Below are positions 18,149 to 26,123 of a DNA stretch of 64,000 bases, piece after piece. Source of the stretch: Bacteroidia bacterium (lineage in GTDB: Bacteria; Bacteroidota; Bacteroidia; Flavobacteriales; Flavobacteriaceae); assembly GCA_030431055.1 (NCBI GenBank), contig JAUIJA010000001.1:620001-684000 (forward strand). Reading direction: 5' to 3'. How positions within the stretch are numbered: the stretch's first letter is position 1; every line of letters begins with the position of its first letter. The notes below the pieces were generated by a model. That model was not told where the DNA came from. It saw nothing but the letters and a program-made list of their open reading frames with translations, and ran no database searches. The position numbers were made by a program, and so were the translations under genes.

Positions 18149-18760
18149 ATGGCTAGAAGAGAAGCACCAGAGGTAAATGCCGGTTCGATGGCAGATATTG
18201 CTTTCTTGCTATTGATTTTCTTCTTGGTTACTACTACTATTGGAGTTGACCAAGGGATTAATCGTTTGTTACCTCGATATGAAGAAAATCCACCACCAGT
18301 TGATATTAACGAGCGCAATATTATGCGTGTTTTAGTTAATATGGATAATCAATTGTTAGTTAATGAGGAGTTGATGAACATCAAAGACTTGCGTCAAGCT
18401 GCAATCGATTTCTTAGAAAACAATGGTGATGGTTCTTGTGCATATTGTAAAGGTGAGAGAAATCCAAACTCTTCTGATAATCCAGATAAGGCTGTTATTT
18501 CAATTATGAATGATGGTCAAACATCTTACGAAACATATATTGCTGTTCAAAATGAATTAGTGGCAGCGTATTATTTTTTAAGAGATCGTGAATGTCAGAA
18601 AAGATATGGAGTTTCTTTCAGAGAAATGGAGTACGTTTATAACGATCCTGCATCTAAAGCAATTGAAGGTTTAGTAGATGACTTAAAACCTAAAGTTAAA
18701 AAGATTCAAGATTTATTTCCAATGCGTCTTTCTGAAGCAGAACCAAAAAAGAACTATTAA
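18149..18760 (+). CDS. exbD: ExbD/TolR-family protein with periplasmic CxxC
   Basis: A 203-residue ExbD-like protein. A short cytoplasmic N-terminus precedes a single helix holding the essential aspartate (D16) in MADIAFLLLIFFLVTT, followed by a periplasmic domain. That domain contains an inserted stretch with a cysteine pair C97-AY-C100 plus a third Cys in DRECQKR, which could form a disulfide or bind a metal. Length exceeds the roughly 140 residues of Escherichia coli ExbD. It follows the four-helix protein by 3 bp and precedes the second ExbD by 19 bp. Confidence 0.9.
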   Translation: MARREAPEVNAGSMADIAFLLLIFFLVTTTIGVDQGINRLLPRYEENPPPVDINERNIMRVLVNMDNQLLVNEELMNIKDLRQAAIDFLENNGDGSCAYCKGERNPNSSDNPDKAVISIMNDGQTSYETYIAVQNELVAAYYFLRDRECQKRYGVSFREMEYVYNDPASKAIEGLVDDLKPKVKKIQDLFPMRLSEAEPKKNY

Positions 18761-18779
18761 TGTTTAAATTTTAGAAACT

Positions 18780-19256
18780 ATGTCTAAATTTAAAAAGAAA
18801 AAAAGCGCCGGTACTCCCGGAATTTCAACAGCATCGCTACCAGATATTGTATTTATGCTATTGTTCTTTTTTATGGCAGCTACAACAATGAAAGATAGCG
18901 ATTTGAAGATTGAAAATAAATTGCCAAAAGCAGATCAAACTGCAAAATTACATAAGAAAGAATATGTAATGTATATTTATGCTGGTAAACCAAGTGAACG
19001 TTATTATTCAACGCTTGGTAAAACAGATAGAATACAATTAGGAGATAAAATTTCTAGTGTTTCTGAAGTAAGAAACTTTGTAATTACTGAAAGAGCATCT
19101 CGTAATTCTGAGGATGAGAAATATTTAACAGCGTCATTAAAAATTGACAAGAATGTTAAAATGGGTCTTGTTCAAGATATTAAACAAGAATTACGTAAAG
19201 TTGATCAGTTAAAAGTTAACTATACTACATCATCAGGAAATCCAATAGAAGATTAG
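18780..19256 (+). CDS. exbD: Second ExbD/TolR-family protein
   Basis: A 158-residue ExbD paralogue beginning with a Lys-rich cytoplasmic tail, then a helix with the conserved aspartate D22 (SLPDIVFMLLFFFMAATT) and a short periplasmic domain ending near VKMGLVQDIKQELRKV. Paired non-identical ExbD proteins behind one ExbB are common in Bacteroidota and could form a heteromeric rotor. A strong hairpin terminator follows 21 bp after the stop, marking the end of the operon. Sequence is intact. Confidence 0.9.
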   Translation: MSKFKKKKSAGTPGISTASLPDIVFMLLFFFMAATTMKDSDLKIENKLPKADQTAKLHKKEYVMYIYAGKPSERYYSTLGKTDRIQLGDKISSVSEVRNFVITERASRNSEDEKYLTASLKIDKNVKMGLVQDIKQELRKVDQLKVNYTTSSGNPIED

Positions 19257-19277
19257 TCTTTTTGTCTTAAATATAGT

Positions 19278-19305
19278 AAAGGCACGCTTAGGCGTGCCTT
19301 TTTTT
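19278..19305 (+). terminator. Rho-independent terminator of the exbBD operon
   Basis: Stem aaaggcacgc / gcgtgccttt with loop TTAG followed by a T-run, a strong GC-containing hairpin for this AT-rich genome, placed between the second exbD and the downstream outer-membrane protein gene. Confidence 0.92.
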
Positions 19306-19330
19306 ATTACTTTTATAAAAAATTAAAGAC

Positions 19331-19987
19331 TTGAAAAAAATCTTTTTTTATTTAGTTGTTGTTTTAGGATTTACGCAATCTAGTTTTTCTCAAGAAGAAA
19401 GTTCAACGTATAAAGTTGTTGATTCTCTTTTTAGAGAAGATCAGTTTTATGTATCTGTTAGTTATAATTTAGTTCAAAATAGACCGAGTGGTTTTAGGCA
19501 ATTTGGTTTTTCTCAAGGATTTACAGCTGGTTTTTTAAGAGATTTTCCAATTTCTAAAGATAGAAAGTGGGCTCTTGCTCCAGGAATAGGTTATTCTTAT
19601 AACAATATCAAGCAATTTGTTAATTCCGATGAATTTTTTGGAGATGGTTCTTCTGAAAATATTAGAACAACTATTGTGTCACACGGTGTTGATTTTCCTT
19701 TAGAAATTAGATGGAGAAATGCTGAACCTACAAATCATAAATTTTGGCGTGTATATGCAGGTTTTAAAGCTACTTATGTTTTAGGCGCTAACATTAAAGT
19801 AGAAACGACATCTGGTAATGAAAAAAACAGCATTTTAGAAGATGTTAATAGATGGCAATATGGAGCTTATTTATCATTTGGCTTTAATACATGGAATCCA
19901 TATGTATATTATGGCTTAAATCCTATATTTAATGAAGGTTCTAAAATGAGTAATTTCAATATTGGTTTTATGTTTTATATTCTATAA
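19331..19987 (+). CDS. Outer-membrane beta-barrel (porin-like) protein
   Basis: A 218-residue protein starting at TTG (19331) with a signal peptide (IFFYLVVVLGFTQSSFSQ) and alternating strand patterns such as FYVSVSYNLVQNR, LAPGIGYSYNNI, FPLEIRWRNAEP, WRVYAGFKATYVLGA and WNPYVYYGLNPIF, ending MSNFNIGFMFYIL. It is related in type to the PorT/OprF-like outer-membrane barrels of Bacteroidota but lacks distinguishing motifs. There is no ATG near the start. The strong terminator upstream means it needs its own promoter. Its last 6 bp overlap the convergent PAP2-like gene. Confidence 0.75.
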   Translation: MKKIFFYLVVVLGFTQSSFSQEESSTYKVVDSLFREDQFYVSVSYNLVQNRPSGFRQFGFSQGFTAGFLRDFPISKDRKWALAPGIGYSYNNIKQFVNSDEFFGDGSSENIRTTIVSHGVDFPLEIRWRNAEPTNHKFWRVYAGFKATYVLGANIKVETTSGNEKNSILEDVNRWQYGAYLSFGFNTWNPYVYYGLNPIFNEGSKMSNFNIGFMFYIL

Positions 19988-20590
19988 AAATGAATACCAA
20001 AGCACAAATTGCGAAACAAAACCTATCAAGCTTCCTATTATTAATTCGTTTACAGTGTGAGATTTCATGTATAATCTAGAAGAAGCAACTAATCCTACGC
20101 AAACAAATCCAAAAGCAACAATATTTATAAATGGGAGTTCGTGTTGTAAAGCCATTATATAAACAAATGTAGTTAAAGAACTTATACCTATCATGTGTAA
20201 GCTTGATTTATATTTAAAAAGCACTGAAATAAAGGCTAAAACTGCAGCGATAAACCCGCCTGAAAAAAAATAGAATAAATCTTTATTGAAAGTAAATTTG
20301 TTTAAATAAACTAATGCAAATAATAATACCGCCTGAATGAATATAGGTGTTCTTCGCTCTTTTATATTAGCTTCTGTAAAAGATGAAACTTGACCTAGCG
20401 AAACCAATAAAAAATATAAAGCTAAAGGTAGTAATAGTGTTAAAATACTAACTTGGATAAGCGTTAAGTAAACAATATTCTGACTTGTTACATTTGGAAC
20501 AATAAAAAAATAAAATAACGTTCCGTATAATGAGATGAAAATAGGATGAAAAAAATAAGAAAAAAAAGGTAAAAACTGCTTTATCTTCAT
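19982..20590 (-). CDS. Divergent PAP2-like membrane protein
   Basis: A 202-residue integral membrane protein with about six helices. Near its C-terminus it has SRLYMKSHTVNE (residues 171-182), which fits the PAP2 phosphatase motif SR-x5-H-x3-D except that the last Asp is Glu. The segment KSSLHMIG (residues 128-135) sits where PSGH would be, with H132, and KERRTP (residues 77-82) resembles the first motif. The pattern suggests a divergent lipid phosphatase or inactive relative. It follows rpoN by 3 bp on the same strand, so it belongs to the asnS-rpoN operon. Confidence 0.6.
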   Translation of the reverse strand: MKIKQFLPFFSYFFHPIFISLYGTLFYFFIVPNVTSQNIVYLTLIQVSILTLLLPLALYFLLVSLGQVSSFTEANIKERRTPIFIQAVLLFALVYLNKFTFNKDLFYFFSGGFIAAVLAFISVLFKYKSSLHMIGISSLTTFVYIMALQHELPFINIVAFGFVCVGLVASSRLYMKSHTVNELIIGSLIGFVSQFVLWYSFL

Positions 20591-20593
20591 TGG

Positions 20594-22048
20594 TTATATT
20601 TTCTTACGTAAACGAGCAACTGGAATATCTAATTGTTCACGATATTTAGCAACAGTTCTTCTAGCAATAGGATAACCTTTATCTTTTAAAATTTCAGCTA
20701 ATTTGTCATCTGGAAAAGGTTTTGCTTTATCTTCTTCTTCAATTACATTTTGAAGAATTCGTTTAATTTCAATAGTTGAAACATCTTCGCCATCAGTATT
20801 TTTCATTGCTTCGCTAAAAAACTCTTTAATCAACTTAGTTCCGTATGGAGTTTCCACATATTTACTATTGGCAACACGAGAAACGGTTGAAATATCTAAA
20901 CCAACTAAATCGGCAATGTCTTTTAAAATCATTGGTTTTAGTTTGGTTTCATCGCCTTCTAAAAAATATTCTTGCTGATAATGCATAATTGCATTCATCG
21001 TTACATATAAAGTTTCCTGACGTTGTTTTATAGCGTCGATAAACCATTTTGCAGAATCTAATTTTTGTTTGATAAATTGAACTGCATCTTTTTGAGCTGA
21101 TTTGTTGGTAGAATCTTTATAGCTCTGTAACATTTCCTGATATTCTTTAGAAACGTGTAATTCTGGAGCATTTCTTCCGTTCAGCGTTAAATCTAATTCT
21201 CCATCAATGATTCTGATAGTATAATCAGGAACAACGTGTTCAATAGGCTTTTGATTACCACTAAAACCACTTCCTGGCTTCGGATTTAACTTTTCTATTT
21301 CTTCAATAGCATTTCTAAGTTGTTCCTTAGAAATGTCGTATTTCTGTATTAATTTATCGTAATGTTTTTTTGTAAAAGCATCAAACTGATTTTCAATAAT
21401 ATCAATTGCTAAATCAACAGAATCTGTAGGTGTTTTATGTTTTAACTGAAGTAATAAACATTCTTGTAAATCGCGAGCACCAACACCTGCAGGTTCCAAC
21501 TGCTGTACAACGTGTTTTAAAATACGATCAACAGTTCCTTCATCAGTATAAACACCTTGTGTAAAAGCCATATCATCAACCATGTCTTGAATAGTTCTTC
21601 TGATATAGCCTGTATCATTAATACTTCCTACTAAAAACTCAGCAACATCTCTTTCAGTATCATCTAAAACGAAAGTATTAAGTTGATTTAATAAATCTTG
21701 ATGAAACGTTACACCAGCAACAAAAGGCATGCTTTTGTCTTCATCGTCATCGCTATAATTGTTGGATTGATATTTATAATCAGGTGTGTCGTCGCTACTT
21801 AAATAATCGTCGATATTAATGTCTTCCGTTTCATTTTGCGGCGTATCATCATAATCGTCATTCGCATCGCTAAATTCATCAAACTCTACATTTTCATCTT
21901 TACCGCTTTCTAATGCTGGATTTTCAACCATCTCCTCTTGTAAACGCTGTTCAAAAGCTTGTGTAGGCAATTGAATTAACTTCATCAACTGAATTTGTTG
22001 TGGAGATAATTTTTGAGAAAGTTTAAGCTGTAGGTTTTGTTTTAACAT
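20594..22048 (-). CDS. rpoN: RNA polymerase sigma-54 factor
   Basis: The 484-residue protein has the sigma-54 layout: an N-terminal Gln/Leu-rich activator region (LKLSQKLSPQQIQLMKLIQLP), an acidic linker (about residues 48-100), a core-binding domain, a helix-turn-helix (LKDIADLVGLDISTVSRVANS), and the C-terminal RpoN box ARRTVAKYRE that recognises the -24 element. It directs RNA polymerase to -24/-12 promoters with bacterial enhancer-binding proteins. It is transcribed with the PAP2-like gene (3 bp downstream) and lies 80 bp downstream of asnS. Length is typical. Confidence 0.98.
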   Translation of the reverse strand: MLKQNLQLKLSQKLSPQQIQLMKLIQLPTQAFEQRLQEEMVENPALESGKDENVEFDEFSDANDDYDDTPQNETEDINIDDYLSSDDTPDYKYQSNNYSDDDEDKSMPFVAGVTFHQDLLNQLNTFVLDDTERDVAEFLVGSINDTGYIRRTIQDMVDDMAFTQGVYTDEGTVDRILKHVVQQLEPAGVGARDLQECLLLQLKHKTPTDSVDLAIDIIENQFDAFTKKHYDKLIQKYDISKEQLRNAIEEIEKLNPKPGSGFSGNQKPIEHVVPDYTIRIIDGELDLTLNGRNAPELHVSKEYQEMLQSYKDSTNKSAQKDAVQFIKQKLDSAKWFIDAIKQRQETLYVTMNAIMHYQQEYFLEGDETKLKPMILKDIADLVGLDISTVSRVANSKYVETPYGTKLIKEFFSEAMKNTDGEDVSTIEIKRILQNVIEEEDKAKPFPDDKLAEILKDKGYPIARRTVAKYREQLDIPVARLRKKI

Positions 22049-22128
22049 TAATTACGACGATTAAAAAAAGTTTAGTTATTCAACTATATAAAATTAAACA
22101 ACTAAACTTAAATATGCTAAATTTTTAA

Positions 22129-23562
22129 TTAAAATTCTGCGTTTTGTGGTGTTCTAGGGAAAGGAATTACATCGCGAATGTTTGTCATTCCAGTCGCAAA
22201 AAGAACTAAACGCTCAAATCCTAAACCAAAACCAGAGTGAACTGCAGAACCAAAACGGCGCGTGTCTAAATACCACCACATTTCTTCTTCCGGAATGTTT
22301 AATGCTTTCATTTTTTCGACTAAAACATCGTAGCGCTCTTCTCTTTGAGAACCACCAACAATTTCTCCAATTCCTGGGAATAAAATATCCATAGCGCGAA
22401 CAGTTTTTTGATCTTCGTTCAAACGCATATAGAATGCTTTAATTTTTGCTGGATAATCGAATAGAATTACGGGACATTTGAAGTGTTTTTCTACTAAGAA
22501 ACGTTCGTGTTCACTTTGTAAATCAGCACCCCATTCTTCAATTAGATATTGGAATTTTTTCTTTTTATTCGGTTTAGAGTTTCTTAAAATGTCAATAGCT
22601 TCAGTGTATGAAACACGTTTAAAATTATTGTCTAAAACAAAATTAAGTTTTTCAAGAAGTTTCATTTCACTTCTTTCAGCTTGTGGTTTTTGCTTTTCTT
22701 CAGCTTCTAAACGCTGTTCTAAGAATTTTAAATCGTCTTCACATTTTTCAACGGTATAACGAAGTACATATTTGATAAAATCTTCGGCTAAATCCATATT
22801 TGCATCTAAATCATTAAATGCAACTTCAGGTTCAATCATCCAAAATTCAGCTAAGTGACGAGAAGTATTTGAGTTTTCAGCTCTAAATGTTGGTCCGAAA
22901 GTATAAACCTGACCTAATGCCATTGCGTAAGTTTCGGCTTCTAATTGTCCAGAAACCGTTAAGTTTGTTTCCTTACCGAAAAAATCTTCTTTATAGTTTA
23001 CTTTTCCTTCTTCTGTTCGTGGAGTATTATCAAAAGGTAAGTTGGTCACTTTAAACATTTCACCAGCACCTTCAGCATCAGAACCTGTAATAATTGGTGT
23101 GTTTACGTAGTAAAATCCTCTTTCTTGAAAATATTGATGCACTGCAAATGAAAGTGTAGAGCGCACACGCATAACAGCGCTAAAAGTATTTGTACGAACT
23201 CTTAAATGTGCATTTTCGCGTAAAAATTCTAAAGAGTGTTTTTTAGGTTGAATAGGATATTTCTCAGGATCGCTATCACCTAAAATTTCAATTTCTTTTA
23301 CTTGAATTTCAACAGATTGTCCTTTACCTTGACTTTCCATTAAAGTTCCTTTAATTTCAACTGCAGCACCAGTAGTTATTCTTTTAAGTGTTTCTTCTGG
23401 CGTGTTTTCAAAATCTACTACACATTGAATATTATTAATAGTAGAACCATCATTTAAGGCAATAAACTGATTGTTTCTAAAAGTTCTTACCCATCCTTTT
23501 GTTGCTACTTCTTGTAGTACTTGTGAACCTGTTAAAAGTTCTATAACTTTAAGATGTTTCAT
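22129..23562 (-). CDS. asnS: Asparaginyl-tRNA synthetase
   Basis: The 477-residue class IIb synthetase has an N-terminal OB-fold anticodon-binding domain (residues 1-120; [22 protein letters not shown]) and the class II core with motif 2 around [25 protein letters not shown] and motif 3 near [32 protein letters not shown] favours AsnRS over AspRS. It charges tRNA-Asn. It heads a minus-strand unit with rpoN and the PAP2-like gene. Two overlapping -7-like elements lie about 45-60 bp upstream. The frame is intact and of normal length. Confidence 0.97.
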   Translation of the reverse strand: MKHLKVIELLTGSQVLQEVATKGWVRTFRNNQFIALNDGSTINNIQCVVDFENTPEETLKRITTGAAVEIKGTLMESQGKGQSVEIQVKEIEILGDSDPEKYPIQPKKHSLEFLRENAHLRVRTNTFSAVMRVRSTLSFAVHQYFQERGFYYVNTPIITGSDAEGAGEMFKVTNLPFDNTPRTEEGKVNYKEDFFGKETNLTVSGQLEAETYAMALGQVYTFGPTFRAENSNTSRHLAEFWMIEPEVAFNDLDANMDLAEDFIKYVLRYTVEKCEDDLKFLEQRLEAEEKQKPQAERSEMKLLEKLNFVLDNNFKRVSYTEAIDILRNSKPNKKKKFQYLIEEWGADLQSEHERFLVEKHFKCPVILFDYPAKIKAFYMRLNEDQKTVRAMDILFPGIGEIVGGSQREERYDVLVEKMKALNIPEEEMWWYLDTRRFGSAVHSGFGLGFERLVLFATGMTNIRDVIPFPRTPQNAEF

Positions 23563-23605
23563 CTGTTTGTTTTTATTATTTATTAAGAACAGAATCTTAA
23601 TTTTT

Positions 23606-23624
23606 CAAAATTAATACAAATATA
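23606..23624 (-). promoter_or_regulatory. Candidate -7 elements of asnS
   Basis: Two overlapping minus-strand matches to TAnnTTTG occur: TATATTTG (23624-23617) and TAATTTTG (23613-23606). No TTG at the proper distance was found, so the choice between them is open. Confidence 0.4.
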
Positions 23625-23628
23625 AAAT

Positions 23629-26046
23629 TTATTGATTTTCTATATCGTCTTCTTCGTCTTTATCTTCTGCTAAAATATTAATTGTTGGTTCAGGAAATTC
23701 TTTAGCTGTTGCTACAGATTTTTCAAGTGATAATAATAAAGCCGGAAGCAAAATTAAATTAGAAAGCATTGCAAAGAGCAAAGTTGTGGCAACTAAACTT
23801 CCTAAAGCAACTGTTCCTCCAAAACTGGAAAGTGTAAATACAGAAAAACCAAAGAAAAGCACTACCGATGTATAAAACATACTTAGCCCAACTTCTTTTA
23901 CAGTTGCATATACCGAACGTTTTATTCTCCAGTGATTAGACTTTAACTCCTGGCGATATTTAGCTAAAAAGTGAATTGTATCATCTACCGAAATACCAAA
24001 TGCGATACTGAACACTAAAATTGTTGAAGGTTTAATAGGAATACCTAAGAATCCCATTAACCCAGCTGTCATAATTAACGGTAGAATATTTGGTAAAAGT
24101 GAAATGATAATCATTTTAAACGAGCGGAATAAGTACGCCATTAATAACGATATTAAGAGAATAGCAAAAAGTAGCGACAACACTAAATTTTGAACCAAAT
24201 AATGCGTTCCTTTTTCAAAAACATAGGCTTTTCCAGTCATTGTAACTGTATAGCGTTTTTCTGGAAATAATTTATCTATTTTTTCTTGAAGACGTTCTTC
24301 AATTTTAGCCATTTTATCCGTTCCAATATCACGCATAAAAGTAGTAACACGAGCATATTGACCTGTGCTATCAACATAACTCTTCATCATGTTTTTATTC
24401 TCTTTCTCTGTAGAGTTTTTTAAATATTTCAGCAATAGAGTTTCCTCAAATTTAGATGAAGGCAAATCGTAATAATCTGGATTTCCGTTATAAAATGCTT
24501 GTTGAGAATATTTAATAATATTTACAATTGAAACGGGTTTAGAAAGTTCTGGAATTTCTTCTATAGTTTCTTGTAATTCGTTTATTCTTTTTAATGTTGT
24601 TGATTTTAATGCACCTTTAGGTTTTTTGGTGTCAATCATGATTTCTAATGGCATAACACCATCGAATTCATTTTCATAAAAGATGATATCATCAAAAAAG
24701 CCAGTTCGTTTTGGCATATCTTCAATAATACTTCCCGAAACTTTGATTTGGTAAATACCTATAATTCCAGCAGTTAATGCGCCAATAGCTACAGCAAAAA
24801 TGGCTACTTTGTGTTTGCGAATTAAATTTTCAATCCAAGAAATAAAACTTTTTGTATAATTTTTACCCAAATAAGCTAAGTGCTTTTCTTTAGGTAAAGG
24901 CATATAGCTATAAACAATAGGGATAATTATCAAACACAATAAGAATAAGAAAACGATATTTAAAAAGGCTACAACTCCAAATTCTTTTAGTAATTCACTT
25001 TTTGTGAAAATAAATGTTCCAAAACCAGCAGCTGTAGTTAAGTTGGTCATTAAAGTTGCATTTCCAACTTTAGAAATTACGCGTTGTAGCGATTTTACTT
25101 TGTTTCCGTGTTGTTTAAATTCTCGCTGATATTTATTGATAAGAAAAATACAGTTTGGAATTCCTATTACAATAATCAAAGGTGGAATAATAGCTGTTAA
25201 AACTGTAATTTCGTAACCTAAAAATCCAAGTGTACCAAACGACCACATTACACCAATAATAACAACTAGCATTGAAATTAATGTAGCTCTAAAACTTCTA
25301 AAGAAGAAAAAGAATAATAACGAAGTAATTAGTAAAGCAGCACCAACAAAAAGACCTATTTCATCAATTATGCTTTGCGAGTTTAAAGTTCGAATATATG
25401 GCATACCCGAAACTTTTACATCTATACCTAAATCCTTTTCTAAAGTTGCAATTTTTTCATTGCTTAAATACTTTAAAACGAAATCTTTCCGAGCCGATGT
25501 GTTTACAATTTCCTTGTTCATGTAAATTGCAAAACGTACAGCGCCAGATTCTTTATTAAATAACATTCCTTCATAAAAAGGTAAGTTATTAAAGAATTCC
25601 TTTTCTTTTTGTTTTAAGTATTCTGCAGAAACTTTTTCATTATTGATAAAAGGAACAAGTTTGAATTTTTCTTGTTTATCATCTTTTTCAAGAACTTTTA
25701 AATCTTCAATAGAAATTGAAAAATCAACAGCTTTATCTTGTTTTATTTCTGAAATAAAGTTTTTCCAAATTTCTAAGTTTTTTGGTGTGAAGAAGGTGCT
25801 ATCTTTAAAACCTATTACTATTAGGTTTCCTTCTTCACCAAATTTATCTAAAAAAGTATTGTATTCTTGATTTACTATGTGATTATCTGGAAGTAAATTA
25901 GCTTCAGTATACGTAAAACGCATATTATTCCATTGCAATCCCATAAAAACTGTAAAGGAAGTAATTAGAATTAATAAGAAAATTCTATTGCGTAAAATTC
26001 TACTTGCTATAAAGTCCCAAAAACTAGTACTTAACCACTTAAACAT
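23629..26046 (-). CDS. MMPL/RND-superfamily exporter with sterol-sensing-like domain
   Basis: The 805-residue protein has two halves, each with one membrane helix, a periplasmic loop and a cluster of about five helices, as in MMPL and HAE2-type RND proteins. Family-like segments include VLTAIIPPLIIVIGIPNCIFLINKY in half one and the equivalent FSIAFGISVDDTIHFLAKYRQE in half two with the DD pair typical of the proton relay. Such transporters move lipids or hydrophobic molecules. There is no adaptor or TolC gene nearby, so it may act alone. The C-terminus is acidic (KDEEDDIENQ). Confidence 0.88.
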   Translation of the reverse strand: MFKWLSTSFWDFIASRILRNRIFLLILITSFTVFMGLQWNNMRFTYTEANLLPDNHIVNQEYNTFLDKFGEEGNLIVIGFKDSTFFTPKNLEIWKNFISEIKQDKAVDFSISIEDLKVLEKDDKQEKFKLVPFINNEKVSAEYLKQKEKEFFNNLPFYEGMLFNKESGAVRFAIYMNKEIVNTSARKDFVLKYLSNEKIATLEKDLGIDVKVSGMPYIRTLNSQSIIDEIGLFVGAALLITSLLFFFFFRSFRATLISMLVVIIGVMWSFGTLGFLGYEITVLTAIIPPLIIVIGIPNCIFLINKYQREFKQHGNKVKSLQRVISKVGNATLMTNLTTAAGFGTFIFTKSELLKEFGVVAFLNIVFLFLLCLIIIPIVYSYMPLPKEKHLAYLGKNYTKSFISWIENLIRKHKVAIFAVAIGALTAGIIGIYQIKVSGSIIEDMPKRTGFFDDIIFYENEFDGVMPLEIMIDTKKPKGALKSTTLKRINELQETIEEIPELSKPVSIVNIIKYSQQAFYNGNPDYYDLPSSKFEETLLLKYLKNSTEKENKNMMKSYVDSTGQYARVTTFMRDIGTDKMAKIEERLQEKIDKLFPEKRYTVTMTGKAYVFEKGTHYLVQNLVLSLLFAILLISLLMAYLFRSFKMIIISLLPNILPLIMTAGLMGFLGIPIKPSTILVFSIAFGISVDDTIHFLAKYRQELKSNHWRIKRSVYATVKEVGLSMFYTSVVLFFGFSVFTLSSFGGTVALGSLVATTLLFAMLSNLILLPALLLSLEKSVATAKEFPEPTINILAEDKDEEDDIENQ

Positions 26047-26064
26047 CGTTCAAAAAATTGAACG
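26047..26064 (-). promoter_or_regulatory. Palindrome next to the MMPL exporter start
   Basis: A perfect 7-bp inverted repeat CGTTCAA / TTGAACG with a 4-bp centre abuts the ATG at 26046 and lies just downstream of the predicted -7 element. It may be a regulator operator or a leader hairpin. No terminator-like T-run follows. Confidence 0.5.
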
Positions 26065-26065
26065 G

Positions 26066-26073
26066 CAAAGGTA
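26066..26073 (-). promoter_or_regulatory. Predicted -7 element of the MMPL exporter
   Basis: TACCTTTG on the minus strand matches TAnnTTTG, 20 bp upstream of the ATG at 26046. The nearest TTG upstream is 27 bp away, longer than usual. Confidence 0.5.
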
Positions 26074-26123
26074 CGTATTATTAGTTAAATACCTAAGTAG
26101 CAATAAAAAGAATTAAGATAAAT

